Shown piece by piece: positions 11,108 through 22,836 of a DNA stretch of 64,000 nucleotides. A program made the translations under genes and the position numbers. Origin of the DNA: Sycobia sp. Sy_11 (taxonomy: Eukaryota; Arthropoda; Insecta; Hymenoptera; Epichrysomallidae); NCBI GenBank assembly GCA_018907035.1, contig JACCIC010000344.1, positions 165,714 to 229,713 of the forward strand, in the 5' to 3' direction. Within the stretch, counting starts at the first letter, position 1. Each line of letters starts with the position of its first letter. Under the pieces are notes generated by a model. The model saw nothing but the letters and a program-made list of their open reading frames with translations, was not told where the DNA came from and did no database searches.

Positions 11108-12391
11108 CTCGTCGGATATTATAAAACTTCGCACGGAGATAGCTTGTTTTTTTCACGAACTGATAGACGACCCATCTGCAAGCTACTTGATCTTGCAAGT
11201 GCGGCTTTATACAGCAACCCGAGAAAAAGATAGTATTCCGAGCTGGTGACTTCAATGCGTGTACAGACAGAGACTGCGAGTTCGCGTAAAGATGCCTGCG
11301 GATGCACGTGGGTTTGTGTTACAAACTTTGTGCTGACTATTTAAGCTGCGGTGACAAAATTCTTCGTGAGAAATTTATTTTAACGCGTTTATAATTTATT
11401 TAATTATTTCCGATCATTATTCGAATTCACTTTTTAACCAGGATACGGAAGAAATAGGAAGAAAGGAATTATGATGGTTTCTATATGTATATAATTTTAT
11501 ACGTATCACAATTATATATAAAAAAAATATGTTTTAATAAATATTAATAAATGTCATATATTTATAATAATCACTCACAAATGGAAAAAAATATTTGATT
11601 AGTTGAAAAGAGAGAGGAAAAAACTTTAATCCAGGAATATGTGTACAGGCGTATATGTATAAATAAAATTATTTATTGAACAAAGAGAAAAACGTTCGTA
11701 TTACCAAAGGAGAGTAATGCAATTTATATCAGACTTTAGACAATACTAATATGAGAGCATTGAATTGAAGACAGATTACTTTGATTTAATCAGGTTTATA
11801 TCAGAATTGAAACGATTTATATGATCGGAAATTCGGCCCAAAGCAGAGCACGTTTGAATGAACTAAATTTATATCGGAATTTTATTAATGCTTTATCGAA
11901 ATAGAAAAAAAAGGTAATATAGAAGAAAGGCAAAAGTTAAAAAAAAAAGGTTTAACTAAAATTCAAAGATGCTTTGATTTAAGTACTATAAACGTTCTGT
12001 TTGAAGAGGAAGAAAAAAAAAGCAAATTTATTCAACATTCACAAGTGTTTGATTTGACTAAGGTAAAGCGTGTATTTGAAATATCTACCATGAAATACAT
12101 ATATGTATATAATTTTGAAAATATATATTATGATTATAAATTATATATAACTAAATATATATATATATATAATTTTGAAGTATTTATTTGAATTATTATA
12201 AAAAATTTGGTGGGGAAAAACAAATCACACAGCACTGTCACCAATTAATACGTCCGGGTCAGTTTGTTAAAACTTTACACCGGCGTATTTATGGTGTAAC
12301 TTGTGTTCCCTAAAGACTTACCTTGTCTTTCTAGGTTGGCAGCGTTGACGAGGGTTCCCGAAAGGTGCGCTAGGCTCGTTTGATCGTTGAT
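10252..12391 (-). other. 5' leader of element A
   Basis: About 2.1 kb of AT-rich leader between the LTR and the coiled-coil ORF, matching 30373-32902 of B. It contains two (TA)n blocks (about 11009-11106) and homopolymer runs. All open frames across the TA blocks are IYIYIY artefacts. A TGG-starting primer-site candidate lies at 12243 (minus strand), so the true LTR may extend to about 12246, some 145 bases beyond the end assumed here. Confidence 0.65.
12313..12324 (-). promoter_or_regulatory. Consensus 5' splice donor at the LTR/leader boundary of element A
   Basis: Minus strand reads ACAAG/GTAAGTC (GT at 12321-12320). Errantiviruses make env from a spliced RNA, and a donor here would suit that. 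Element B has lost this segment in its 5' copy. Confidence 0.5.
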
Positions 12392-14298
12392 TGTTGCGGG
12401 CTGCCCTACCGTAGTGGTACACTACTTATTGCAGCTGGCTCTCGATGTTGGTTCGAGGAAAAGGGTGGCAGGAAATATGTATGATTTATGTATATTCTTC
12501 AATAAATGAACTAAAAACAACACCTTTGTATCCTTATAATTGAGATCACTTATTTATTTATATTTTTTTTACAAAATGTCACAATCACGACAAAGAATTG
12601 TTACGTCCACTTTGGTGCTGTAAGCTTCGGTCGAAATTTAAATATAATTATTATTCGCTTAATTGTTACTTTAGATTAACGGCGTACGAGTCGCGGCTTC
12701 GTGGCTGAACCCTGTTGCAGCAATTGGAAGTCGAGAGACGATAACCGTATTACTCTTGAATCGAAATTATAAACGTTAACTTGATTTTTTTCTCGCGATC
12801 GCTCCTAATTATAGGGCGAGAGTTCCGACTCCGTGGCTGAACTATGTTGCAGCGATTTGAAGTCGCGAGAAGGTGAACTAACGAAAACTCTTTTAATCGA
12901 TCGTAAAATATACTTGTATATGCGCGAAGACTTGTCGCGATCTATTTATGCGGAGGTTGTAATTGAACTCGTGTATAAGCGCGACGCGTACTCGAAGTTG
13001 ACTTGGAAATAAAAATTAACGTTAAGTCCGATTATTCTCTTGATAGGTACGTGTTTAAAGTCTCGTGGCTGCCTTGGAACTGTCTGGCGCGTGCTCGTGC
13101 CGATTTATAAAAGGGTGAGAAAGAAGTTCCCTCGTGCCGCTGCTGCGGCCACGTACAAAATTATGATTGGCTAAAAACTCGGCGTAAACTCTGTTGCTAA
13201 GTGCTAAGAGCAGTTCGTCGTTTGCAAAAGTTGCCTTACGCGACAGCCTAGTCAGCGTCTGGCTGTGCTACCTGAGATCTTCTTATCGTCGTGTATATAT
13301 AGTTATACTTCGCAATGTAAATTAGACTTATAATTTTATGAAGTCGTTCGTGAACATAAAAGTTATACATTCAATTTGATTTTACGGCTTATATTTAATT
13401 ATTACATATAAAGTTCATGAGGCATAATCGTTGCGAAAGCTATGGTTTATCTATATGCAAAGTTTCGCTTAATTATAACGATTTTTCGAGGCGTCTTTGG
13501 ACGTAAAAGTTAGCGATGATACGATAATTATTTATTTATTTGTACGGACGTTGACGGAGGAAGTTTTACTGCGTACGTCTCTTACTGCAAATACATTTAT
13601 CTATGAATAATCCTTCTTTCTCGTAGGTTATTTGTGTCTAGGCGCGTTGAAGAGCTTCGCCTCTTACAATTTATTTAATGCGCACTTCTGTATCGTTTTT
13701 ACAAATGTTCCTTCGTGTTTATATAAATTATAGACAATTGTTAATAGGGATTCGTATATCTAGAAGGTAAGTCAAGAATATTTTATTCGTCTATAGGTAA
13801 GCTGTCGCCTTGTGATAATTGGCGTACAGTAGGTCGGTTACCGTGTGTAGAGTGTCGGTGAGGTAAATCATTCGTCGGTATGTTTCCGCTCGTAGGTTGT
13901 CGGTAAAGTATTGTGTCTATCGGTGGGTGTATTATCCTATGTTGATTGTCAGATCGGTAAGTAGTTTGTCTGTAGGTGCATTATCATGAGTAGTCGGATC
14001 GGTAAGTGTTTGTCTGTAGGTGCATTATCATGAGTCGTTGGATCGGTAAGTGTTTGTCTGTAGGTGCGTTATCGTGGGTCGTTGGATCGGTAAGTGTTTG
14101 TCTGTAGGTGCATTACCATAATATATAATATAATGCAATAATAACTTATAATCCTAACTTGTACATTTTCGTGTCGATAATACGTAACGTATATTTGTAT
14201 TTATATTTATATTAGCGTATATTAGTATATTTCCTATAATTCTAACTTGTACATGCGAGAATATATATTGGTTATAAACGTCGTGGTATATATATTGA

Positions 14299-14330
<32 letters not shown>

Positions 14331-14428
14331 ATATATATATTTAGGATATATATTGTGTTACAAACAGGTTTTAAATACATTGATTACGAGTGTTATAATA
14401 AAGATATCGGAGAGGGCCGGATGTTACA
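12392..14428 (-). mobile_element. 5' LTR of element A
   Basis: Minus strand runs TGTAACATCC to GCCCGCAACA, 2037 bases, matching both B LTRs. It includes a (TA)n block at 14299-14342 and four 44-bp units. The inner end is taken from where B's 3' LTR stops; see the leader entry for an alternative. Confidence 0.85.
13940..14119 (-). repeat. 44-bp tandem repeat in A LTR (about 4 units)
   Basis: Read on the plus strand as GGATCGGTAAGTGTTTGTCT and GTAGGTGCATTA, four times with small differences. Same repeat as in the other A-family LTRs. Confidence 0.85.
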
Positions 14429-14520
14429 CCGGTCTTTCGAGGAAGGAAATCGTCGTGCATAGAACCGGATGGGCACTCGTAATTATATATGAATACGTAT
14501 ATATAGTGCGCGACTTCACA
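14429..14520 (+). mobile_element. Remnant of 5' LTR of element C
   Basis: 92 bases aligning with 25237-25331 (GGTCTTTCG, GGGCACTCGT, ATATATGAATACGTATATA), ending in CACA. The upstream part is missing at the A boundary. Confidence 0.8.
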
Positions 14521-15446
14521 TAAAAATTTTGGAGGCCCTGGAGAGATGGTGTAGGAAATCCTACGCGGTGTCGCTAGGTCGCGTACTTCAAGTACGTCAA
14601 TATTACATGCTTAGTAATTCGAAGGCATTTCGCGTAGTAATAGAGTCGCATACGCGCCGAACGAAAAACTAACGAAACGCCGAACGAAAAAGCCTACGCC
14701 ACGCGTAGGCACAGAGGCATTAGAAAGTGCATAGTATTATTTTGGTTCATTTTTGCCCTCAAATATTTTTGTTTAGTGGATAGAAATACACCAACGAATC
14801 GCCAAGAAAGGAATTAGAGCCGTAAAGCCAATATATAGCAGGGACGAGCCATAATAAGATCGCTGGTAATCAACGCAATAAGGACCGCCCGTGCCGAAAA
14901 GGAACCCGACACAAATTAGTCTGAGGCACAGGTAGTAGACCTCCCCGTATTCCAAGTATTGCACGAGCACGCAATAGAATTTGTAGCGATCTCGAGGCTG
15001 AAGAAGCCGGAAATACTGGAAGGTCGGAGAAGGAAAGGGGTGATCCAAAGACGTGTACCGACGGTGGAGAAAGCGTCTATTCTGATAGCAGCTCGAGCAG
15101 TTCATGCAGTTGGAGCAGTTTAAGCAGCTCAAGCAGTTCAAGCAGTTGGGGCAGTTCGAGTAGTTCTAGTGATAGTGATTAGACATGTAGATATAATTTA
15201 TGTTATTAAAACTGTAAATATATATGTATATATTTTATGTTACCTAAAACTTTTCGCCCCCCTTCAAAGTATATGTATTGTATGGAAAAATAAATCTTAT
15301 GCTATAAAAGTAACCATTGTGTTAATTATTCGATGGGAATGCCACACGGTAATCTATTCCTTTTAGACGAAACTGAAAACAAATTAATTGAGACAATAGC
15401 GAAGTTAAACCTCTGTTGCAAGAAAATTTTTAAAACTTCCTCATGA
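14521..15446 (+). other. Leader of element C with a Ser-rich open tail
   Basis: A TGG at 14530 just after the LTR end may start the primer site; I cannot match it to a tRNA. From 14925 to 15182 the plus strand is open and ends in a run of about 35 residues that is mostly Ser with Trp and Asp, closing with SDSD and TAG. No start codon precedes it in frame and a TGA sits at 14922, so it may be the tail of a broken protein or simple-sequence translation. Confidence 0.4.
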
Positions 15447-15671
15447 ATGGCAGAGAATAGAGTAATCATAGAGGAATTACAAGTCGCATGTGTCGAAACA
15501 CGTAGCAACACCAATTATTTGTAGGATAAATTATTAAAAGCTGAACACGATATAGAGATCTTGAAAAACGAGAATAGAGAGTTAAAGGGTAAATTAACGT
15601 GTATATTAAAGACTAATATAAAAACGCTAGTTCGAGTAAACGGGTCGAAATGGAGGCTATTGAAAACCTAG
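15447..15671 (+). pseudogene. Possible coiled-coil ORF of element C
   Basis: A frame starting MAENRVIIEELQV with one internal TAG (after TNYL), then heptad-rich KAEHDIEILKNENRELKGK. Position (just before gag) and coiled-coil character match the pre-gag ORF of A and B, but sequence identity is not obvious. It may instead be the Gag N-terminus. Confidence 0.4.
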
Positions 15672-15844
15672 AGCAAGTGTTAAGCAAGCTAAAACTGAAC
15701 GAGTGATTTCTACAGTTTTCTTTTCTTATTCTCTCGCGTGTCCCTCGAGTAATATATTAATATAATCGTTTTAGTGTTCCGAAGTAAATAATAGTTAATA
15801 ATAGTTAGAGACAAGACTCGAATCATTGCGCATATGAACCAATA

Positions 15845-17423
15845 TTGTTTATACTTATAAATAAAGCAAGAAGCTTCAACGATAATATCAACATATGTCG
15901 GATTGTCCAATTGCCTTGTAGGATCACGAGGCAATTGGAGGGCAAAAACAAGGAACTCCAAGACAGGTTAGAATTCTCCGACCCCTTCGCGCCGCAACCT
16001 AAAATACCAAGGGGAGTAGCAGATATCCCCTGGGAATCCTGTAACTTATTTAGTAACGAAATAGCCGCAGGATAGGGAAATAACGACTCCGGAAACGCCA
16101 ACTGCGATTCAAATAGGTTTACCGGGGAAAAATCTTTTGAGGTGTACAGTGACGATTATAACGAACTCTGTGGTCCGAATCATAGAAATAACGCCCTCGA
16201 ACTTTCAGAGGCGTTGGAGAGTGATAATAGAGAAGATTCCGAAATTAGACGCAGACCCTGTCGCGAACCAACTCATTAAGGGCACCATAATTGCAAACAT
16301 GCCGTCGCAAACAGTACCTTTAAAAGACGCCTTAAAGGTTGTTCCTTCCTTAAATGGAAGAAATGGAACTATTAGCGCTTTTCTTGAGGGCTGCGATAAG
16401 TCCCTAGAGATGATAGATCAGGCGAGCGAACCAAATTTCGTAAAAATGTTAAGTTCGGGGATAACGGGTGAGGCCAGGGAAGTCATCCGTGGAGAATCGT
16501 TCGATACGCTAGAGCAGTTAAAGGATGCTATTAAAATGATATATGCACCTCCTCAGACTGTTCACCAATTAATAAGCGAATTAGGCAGCGAATTCCAAAG
16601 GGGTGAAGAAAACGTGATTACGTTTGCGAATAGGGTAAAAGATCTTGGTCATCAACTTCTGAAAGCAAAGCAAGCATATTTGGGAGAGGTTACAGAAGAG
16701 AACCGAAGAATGGCTGAAAAAACGGTAATAGAATGCTTTCGTAACGGATTAAAAGCAGAGATAGATAGGAATTTAAAATACGCTGAGGATATCCGTAACA
16801 TAGTCAAAAACGCTATAAAGGCTGAGCGGCAAATACATTCGCGCATGGTTTTAAGGAAAAATACCGTGAAATCCGAGCGCAAAGAAAACGATAAAGAAGG
16901 TCGTAAACGATCTTTTGTATGCCAAATGGACCAAGACATAATCCAAAAAGGGATCGACAGGTGTCAATTAAACAACGAAATTGGGCACAAGTCAGATAGG
17001 TTTAATCAACGACCAAATTCTATATGTTTCGCGGGAGTTTGCCAACTTTGTGAGGTAGCTGGACATACCGCTAAAGATTGTCCTAATCAGGTGAAATGTT
17101 AGCTGTGCAACGCTATAGGGCATACAGCCTGATCATGCAATGAAAATGAAAAATGCTTTCGATGTAATGAACCTGGGCACCGGGTGGTGAACTGTCGGCT
17201 AATCTATGCAGCCGGAGCTCCACGTCCCTCCGCCAGGGTACAGCAGAAAGGACTCTGTAATAATTGTCGTAAACCAGGACATATAGCGTCAACCTGCCCT
17301 CAGATGAATAGCTGCGCATATTGCAAGAACAGAGGGCATCGTATAAATGAATGCAGGAAGCATATTTACAATGAGCAACAGAGGGCGGGAAACAGCTACG
17401 GTGTCTCCACGTCAAGAGCGTGA
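15845..17423 (+). pseudogene. gag of element C with five CCHC knuckles
   Basis: The main frame (16137-17423) holds a capsid-like helical region (KVVPSLNGRNGTISAFLEGC, then YAPPQTVHQLISELG) and a basic segment. Five consecutive CX2CX4HX4C units follow: CQLCEVAGHTAKDC; a damaged unit with TAG (17101) and TGA (17131); CFRCNEPGHRVVNC; CNNCRKPGHIASTC; CAYCKNRGHRINEC. The piece at 15845-16075 is in another frame and probably encodes the N-terminal part. Nucleocapsid arrays of one to three knuckles are usual, so five is long. Role: particle core and RNA binding. Confidence 0.85.
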
Positions 17424-17462
17424 CAGGAAGCACCGCCAAGCAGCACGCGCTCTGCCAATGTA

Positions 17463-18212
17463 ATGATGATGGAAGAGGAAGAAATTATTACCGCTATAAA
17501 TGCTGGAAAGTTACCGAGCGTAAATTTAAGATTTAAACAAAGTAGAATTTCCTTTCTCATCGATTCAGGCTCGCATGGGAACATTTTGAAACTGAGCAGC
17601 TTTCCTGAGGGAGCCGCGATAAACTCCAACGAGACTGTAAGGTTAAAGGGAATTACAACCAATGTCATAGAATCGTTAGGCACTGCGGAAATTAAGGGTT
17701 TTTCAGGTAGATCTTCCATGTAGTCGAGGAATCATTTAAACTTCCTTACGATGGAATATTAGGCATAAATTTTCTACATCGTAAAGAAATGATGGAAGGA
17801 AAATTATGGCGGTTGCAAATATGAAATCCCAATAAGCTGTAATCAAAACGGATTTCAGTCGAGTCCGAAAATTTTAAACGTAAGTTTTTATAAGAAGGGC
17901 AATAGGTTCCTATTTTTGAAGGGCTATGATACGTTCTTCTTATTAGAAGCCAACGTAATCAAAATTGGTGCAGTTCCGTGTATATCAAAGATAGATACTG
18001 AACGAGAAACATATCTCAGAGGTATCGATGGAATACTGATTCCTACCCTTGGGGTAGTTCGTATGAATATATTAGGAATACAAACGGAATTTATTGTACT
18101 ACTAAATCATAGTGATATATCCTATAATGCTGTAATTGGTTACTGTTTGTTATATAAAGCAAAGGCTAGTATTAATTTTAAGCAAGGAACATTGAAAATG
18201 GGGTTAATGTAA
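17463..18212 (+). pseudogene. Protease region of element C, possibly duplicated
   Basis: The first module (17463-17820) has the retropepsin active site FLIDSGSHGNILKL, then VRLKGI and, after a TAG at 17721, LPYDGILGINFL. A second stretch (17916-18212) has the same order: FFLLEANVIKIG where the active site should be, YLRGIDGILIPTLG, then SYNAVIG and KAKASINF. The second lacks the D-S/T-G triplet. Normally one retropepsin is present. Confidence 0.65.
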
Positions 18213-18400
18213 CTAATTTAGAGTGGTTGAGTGACGAGGAACTATTTTTCTTAAGTAATAACGATCTCGAAATAGAAAAGGAATTGGATATTTCAGATAA
18301 ACCAGATTTCAAAGATTTTAAGACGTGGTGGCAATTCGATGGAATCTCTCTGAAGGAGTAATAATATAATATTACTTGTAATGGACATAAAGATTTATTC

Positions 18401-19400
18401 ATGGTATCTGACTATACTACAAAGGCGTCCACTAATACCGATCGAATTGAAAAAATTATCGAAATGACAGAAATATACAAACTAGCGGAAACAAAATATA
18501 ACCAAGCCTCTGATTTACTGCGGCGGAATGAAGACCGTTTTTATTTGGAAGGAGACGAATTATCGACGACAAATTTCGTTTCTCACAAAATGCCCACGAT
18601 AAACGATATACCTGGTTTTAAGCGTCAGTACCGATTACCCCACATTTTAAAGGAAGAAGTAAACACACAGGTTAGATATGTTTTAAAAAAGGGAATAATA
18701 CGACATTCCAGGAGCAGTTACTCCTCGGCTCTATGTGTTATTCCAAAGAAGAGCCTAGCAGATAATAAACCTACATGGAGGGTGGTGGTCGACTTTAGAG
18801 CATTAAATGAGAAGACCGTAGCGATGGCTTACCCGCTGCCTAACATTGTAGAGATTCTCGATATCGTTGTCTCGGCGAAATATTATACTGTAATGTGGAC
18901 TGTGTATCTGAGTTCCATCAAATCCCAATGTGCCCGGAGGATATGCATAAAACAGCGTTTTCGACACCCAATGGTCATTTTGATTTAGTCCGAATGCCTT
19001 TTGGTCTGTAAAACGCTGGCGTTGAATACCAGCGCGCCATGAAATTCACCTTAGCGGGGCTTATTGAGAACGGTGTATTCGTATATAAGGATGACATTGT
19101 CATTTACGCAAAAACGTTAGACGAACACGCAAGATTGTTTGACAAAATATTATGAAATATTGCGAAACGCTAATTGGAAATTAGAACCCGGTAAATGCAA
19201 GATTTTGCAATACCTGGGCCACGTACTTAGCGAAAAAGGACTTACGCTGGACCCTAAAAACTTAGAAGCGGCCGAAAGATTTCTGTACCATAGAACAACA
19301 ACCCGTACGACAATTCTTAGGTCTCGCCGGCTACTATCGTCGATTTCTAAAGGACTTTGCTAAAATAGCAGAGCCTTTGACGAAACTACTCCAAAGTAAT
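18401..19400 (+). pseudogene. Reverse transcriptase of element C
   Basis: The first frame (18401-18988) has the fingers and the start of the palm: YVLKKGIIRHSRSSYSSALC, WRVVVDFRALNEK, YPLPNIVEIL and KYYTVM, where the frame breaks before the DLxxGF block. The next part carries the catalytic box as VYKDDIVIYA (19081-19110), with Lys where family members have Leu, Ile or Met. The thumb at 19139-19363 contains YLGHVLSEKGLTLDPKNLEA. Several frameshifts; inactive. Confidence 0.85.
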
Positions 19401-19439
19401 GAACCGTTCGTTTGGAGTAACAAAGCTGAAAATGCATTT

Positions 19440-19800
19440 CAACAGTTAAAACGAGCATTATGTACTGCGTGTACTTCAATTTCCCGATAAGGACAAACAC
19501 TTTTTGATAACTACAGACGCATCGGGCTACGCGATCGGAGGGATATTGTCAGAAGGAAAAATCGGTAATGATCAACCCATTGTTTATACATTGCTCCCAT
19601 CGCTGATATTCGTGTCTTACGTGGACACGAACTCAGATATGAAGTTTACGAAATCAGAAAAAAGTTTATGAAGCTCTGGCTATGCTTCATGCAGTCCAAA
19701 CCTTTAGACCGTATATTTATGGAAAACATTTTACCGTTATAACAGATCATCAGCCATTATTGTGGTTTAAGAAAGCGGATTGAAATACCAGAGTAATTAA
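19440..19800 (+). pseudogene. RNase H of element C
   Basis: Recognisable from TTDASGYAIGGILSEG (19510-19557), PIVYT and TDHQPLLWF near 19745, in more than one frame. A ~60-base segment with no counterpart in the other copies (about 19590-19650, ending at the duplicated TACGTGGACACGAACTCAG area) separates the first and second catalytic blocks. Confidence 0.75.
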
Positions 19801-19828
19801 GTGGCGGTTTAAGCTTTCTGAATATAAC

Positions 19829-19895
19829 TAAAAAAAAATATAAAAAATAAAAAAAAATATAAAAAAAATATATAAAAAATATAAAAAAACATAAA
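19829..19895. repeat. A-rich low-complexity insertion (ATAAAAAA)n in element C pol
   Basis: Irregular runs of A interrupted by ATAT, directly after the RNase H remnant. Probably a simple-sequence expansion. Confidence 0.7.
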
Positions 19896-20487
19896 AATCG
19901 GGATATTGAAATTACACGAAAATCAAGAAACTGGTGCACGCGCGCCCACATAAATAAGAGAAGGGGAATCGAAACAGATGAATCGATAGAGTTGCGGAAT
20001 AATAGTACAGACGATACCGAGTTCTTAGCGAATCAAATACCGATTCAACATGCAGTAAATTCCCGCGTCGTAAAAAAAAACCGTAGTCAAAGAACGAGAA
20101 GCAAGAATGAATAGCGTAAGTTCTGAACTCTCGAGCGAAACGGAATCCGAAATAGAAAGCGACTAAGTTACTAATACAGAAAAATTTAACAATACCGCTA
20201 GGGAAGAATTTAATACAACCAGGAGTTTAGCCCAAGGTGACAATTACATTATAGAGACAAAAGAATTAATACAGTTTAGAACCGATGATATCATCTATGT
20301 TGTCAGTAAAAACGGGGAAGCTTGTGATGAAGGTGCCCGGAAACTAATAGAAACCAACAAGATTCCCGCTCAACAGGAAGTAGATGTAAAAGGGATAAAA
20401 TTTCTTAAAAGAAGTAATCGAAAATTCCTTATTGCCATGTGCATCAAAGGTCATCAGCCTGAATTCTTGACTACTATAAAATAAAAT
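19896..20487 (+). pseudogene. Pol linker between RNase H and integrase of element C
   Basis: Fragments of hydrophilic coding sequence (for example SSELSSETESEIESD near 20112-20165) in changing frames. This position corresponds to the Ser/Thr-rich linker of A and B. No enzymatic motif seen. Confidence 0.5.
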
Positions 20488-21623
20488 ATGCAAGAAACTT
20501 GTGAAATGCTAAGGGCATTTCTAATAGAGATAGGGATAAGTTATGAAAGCTTAGCGTATTCGCAGAAAATAGCGGAAATTGCATGGACCGAGGTTTTGGA
20601 TATCTTTAAAACTGAGTTTCATAATGCTGGTATTAAAATTATAATTTGTAAACGAAACCTGAAGTTTGTCCTGGAAGAACGAAGAGATGAAATATTTTAT
20701 GAAAAACACAACTCACCAATAGGAGGGCACAGGGAGGTTTCAAAGACGTTTAATAGAATACGCCAAGAATACTACTGGGAGAATCTTAAAGTAGACGTAC
20801 AGAGACGTAGACAGCAGTCTATTGACTGTCAATTAAAAAAATTAATATGAGTGAAAACAAGACAGCCAATGATAATAACGGATACACCGGGGTCAACGTT
20901 TGAAAAAATGGCTCGAAGTATTGCATAGCTGTGACCCTGTCCAACGCCTTGGCATCCAGGATCGCAGACGCGTTCATAAAAAGGTGCATTTGTGTTTTCG
21001 GAGTTCCAAAGGTTGTACTTACGGACCAGGGTAGAAACTTCTTAAGCAACGTGATGCAACGAGTAGCAAAAAGATTTCGAATAAAAAAAGTAAGGACGAC
21101 TGCGTTCCACCCAAAATCTAATGGGTCTTTGGAGCGATCCCACAATGCTCTGGGGTAATTTCTTAAGCAGTATACCAAGAAAGATAGTGAATGGGATGAG
21201 TGGGTAGAACTGGCCACGCTAAATTATAATACTTGCGTACAGGAGAGCATCAAACACATACCCTTCGAAGTAGTGTTTGGAAGATTAGCAAGGTTACCAT
21301 CGAACGATCAGCTCAGAGAAGCTGCTTTAGTTCCAAATTACCAAGAATACATTAACGATTTAGTCGTCAGATTGACAGGCCTAAAAAGACTTACGTACGA
21401 AAACTTGACTGCATCTAAAGAAAAGTCGAAGAAATTATATGATCGGAATATCAACGAGGTGAGTTTTAGAGTCAGAGATTATGTGTTTTTATTAAGTGCT
21501 CCCAAACCCGGAAAATTGTCAAACCAATACTCGGGTCCATTTCGCATCTTAGAAATAATGGGTAAGAATAACGTACAAATTGAACATATGAAATGTACTA
21601 AAGTAGTATTAAAAATGTTTTAA
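20488..21623 (+). pseudogene. Integrase of element C
   Basis: Three frames. 20488-20850 holds the zinc domain (HNSPIGGH...DCQLKK), where the first Cys of the CxxC pair is lost (RRRQQSIDCQ). 20931-21158 holds the core with VVLTDQGRNF (second catalytic Asp) and HPKSNGSLERSH (catalytic Glu). 21273-21623 holds the C-terminal part with FRVRDYVFLL and KLSNQYSGPFRIL (GPY/F-like). The first Asp block is degraded around 20880-20930. The C-terminal end at 21623 looks natural. Confidence 0.88.
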
Positions 21624-21651
21624 AAATGTTTATTCTTACCCACGATATCTT

Positions 21652-22050
21652 AGGCGATTGTTTCCTATAATAAGCAAAATTATAATAACAAAGTTATGAT
21701 TCTATAAACAATTCAATGTTAAGCGAGGAAGGAAGTTTAATTAATTATGAATTAATCAGTTTTTTTTCTTATTTTCGACAAAATAGAATGTATTTTATAT
21801 AAGGGCGTACCTTGAAGTATTTGTGCGATTTGTTCTGTATGATTAGCGTTAAGTGTATACGATTATTAATAAAAAAAAACAAACAGGCAATTATTTCCTA
21901 TAATAAATAAAATTATAATAACAAAGATATGGTTTTATAAAAGAAATTTAATGTTAAATGAATAAATAAGTTTAATTAAGTATGAATTAAACAGATTATT
22001 TTTTGTTTTTACCTGAAGACAAAAAATATATATAACAGAAAGAAAACCTC
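21652..22050 (+). repeat. Tandem duplication of a 233-bp AT-rich unit after C pol
   Basis: The segment starting AGGCGATTGTTTCCTATAAT (21652) recurs at 21885 (AGGCAATTATTTCCTATAAT) and matches for about 130 bases. No env gene lies between integrase and the 3' LTR of C. Confidence 0.7.
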
Positions 22051-22292
22051 AGGACCAAAAAGGAGTGTTGTGTCAAACAAAATTATACAATTGGAACCAT
22101 AAAAGAACGTGATCGTCAGAACGTAATTATTAGCAGTAATAATACATTCCGAACGTGCTCTGACGCAATCCTTTGTATCGAATACCTCGGACTACACAAC
22201 TCAGCGATATGGTTCCTTGTGTTCTTTTTAATCCACAACCAACCATTTAAGGCCATTTGTATTGAGTCCTGCGACGTTATAAACAATATGTA

Positions 22293-22343
<51 letters not shown>

Positions 22344-22836
22344 GCACGAATGTTGGTTGTTCTACGAGGCGTAATGTACTATGCGGCAAAGGTGAAAAAC
22401 GTTCGCTTGCCAGAGCCAATTCTCATGGCTTAGTAAAAGCGCCTTTTTTATCACCGAGGGATATGTTTTCGGAAACTGAGCGGCGCCGCTGACCTCGGAA
22501 GAATGTTCCCGAATCCACCCTAATTATTAACTGTCGAAATTTCTCACTACGATCGACGTTAATATTAGATTTATAATTTTTTAAAAAACGGGAAGGATCG
22601 TAGAGTCTAAATAATAAATTGAATGATGGTATACCATCAATTCACGATGGTATACCATCGTTTGTTTTTGATAGTTTAGTTACGGTACTAGAGTATGATA
22701 AAAAGATTAGTTTAATAATTATTAACGTAGAACAAAACCAAATCATTAAGATTAATAATGTTAGTTCACTTACAATATTGATTATGTTAGAATAAGTTGA
22801 ATAGTAGAATAAGAGATTATATAAAATTAATAATTA

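Larger units (their letters stand above)
3631..14428 (-). mobile_element. Element A: errantivirus-like Ty3/gypsy element, degenerate
   Basis: Read on the minus strand: LTR (14428-12392), long leader, coiled-coil ORF, gag, protease, RT, RNase H and integrase, ending at about 3634 at the inverted LTR fragment. It is a close sibling of element B (28467-42268). No env is left and there is no normal 3' LTR. Gag and pol carry several frameshifts and deletions. Its right end sits inside the 5' LTR of element C, because the bases after 14428 match positions ~25237 onward in C's 3' LTR. Confidence 0.85.

Noticed and set aside
10949..11255. Overlapping ORFs rich in Ile-Tyr on both strands
   Set aside because: They are translations of a (TA)n microsatellite in the leader of A; similar frames at 14247, 22116, 31835, 48050, 61757 and 62601 have the same cause.
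14773..15141. Minus-strand Cys/Ser/Asn-rich ORF in the C leader
   Set aside because: It is the reverse-strand shadow of an AGC/AGT-rich stretch; the Cys-Ser-Asn repeats follow from simple sequence, not a metal-binding protein.
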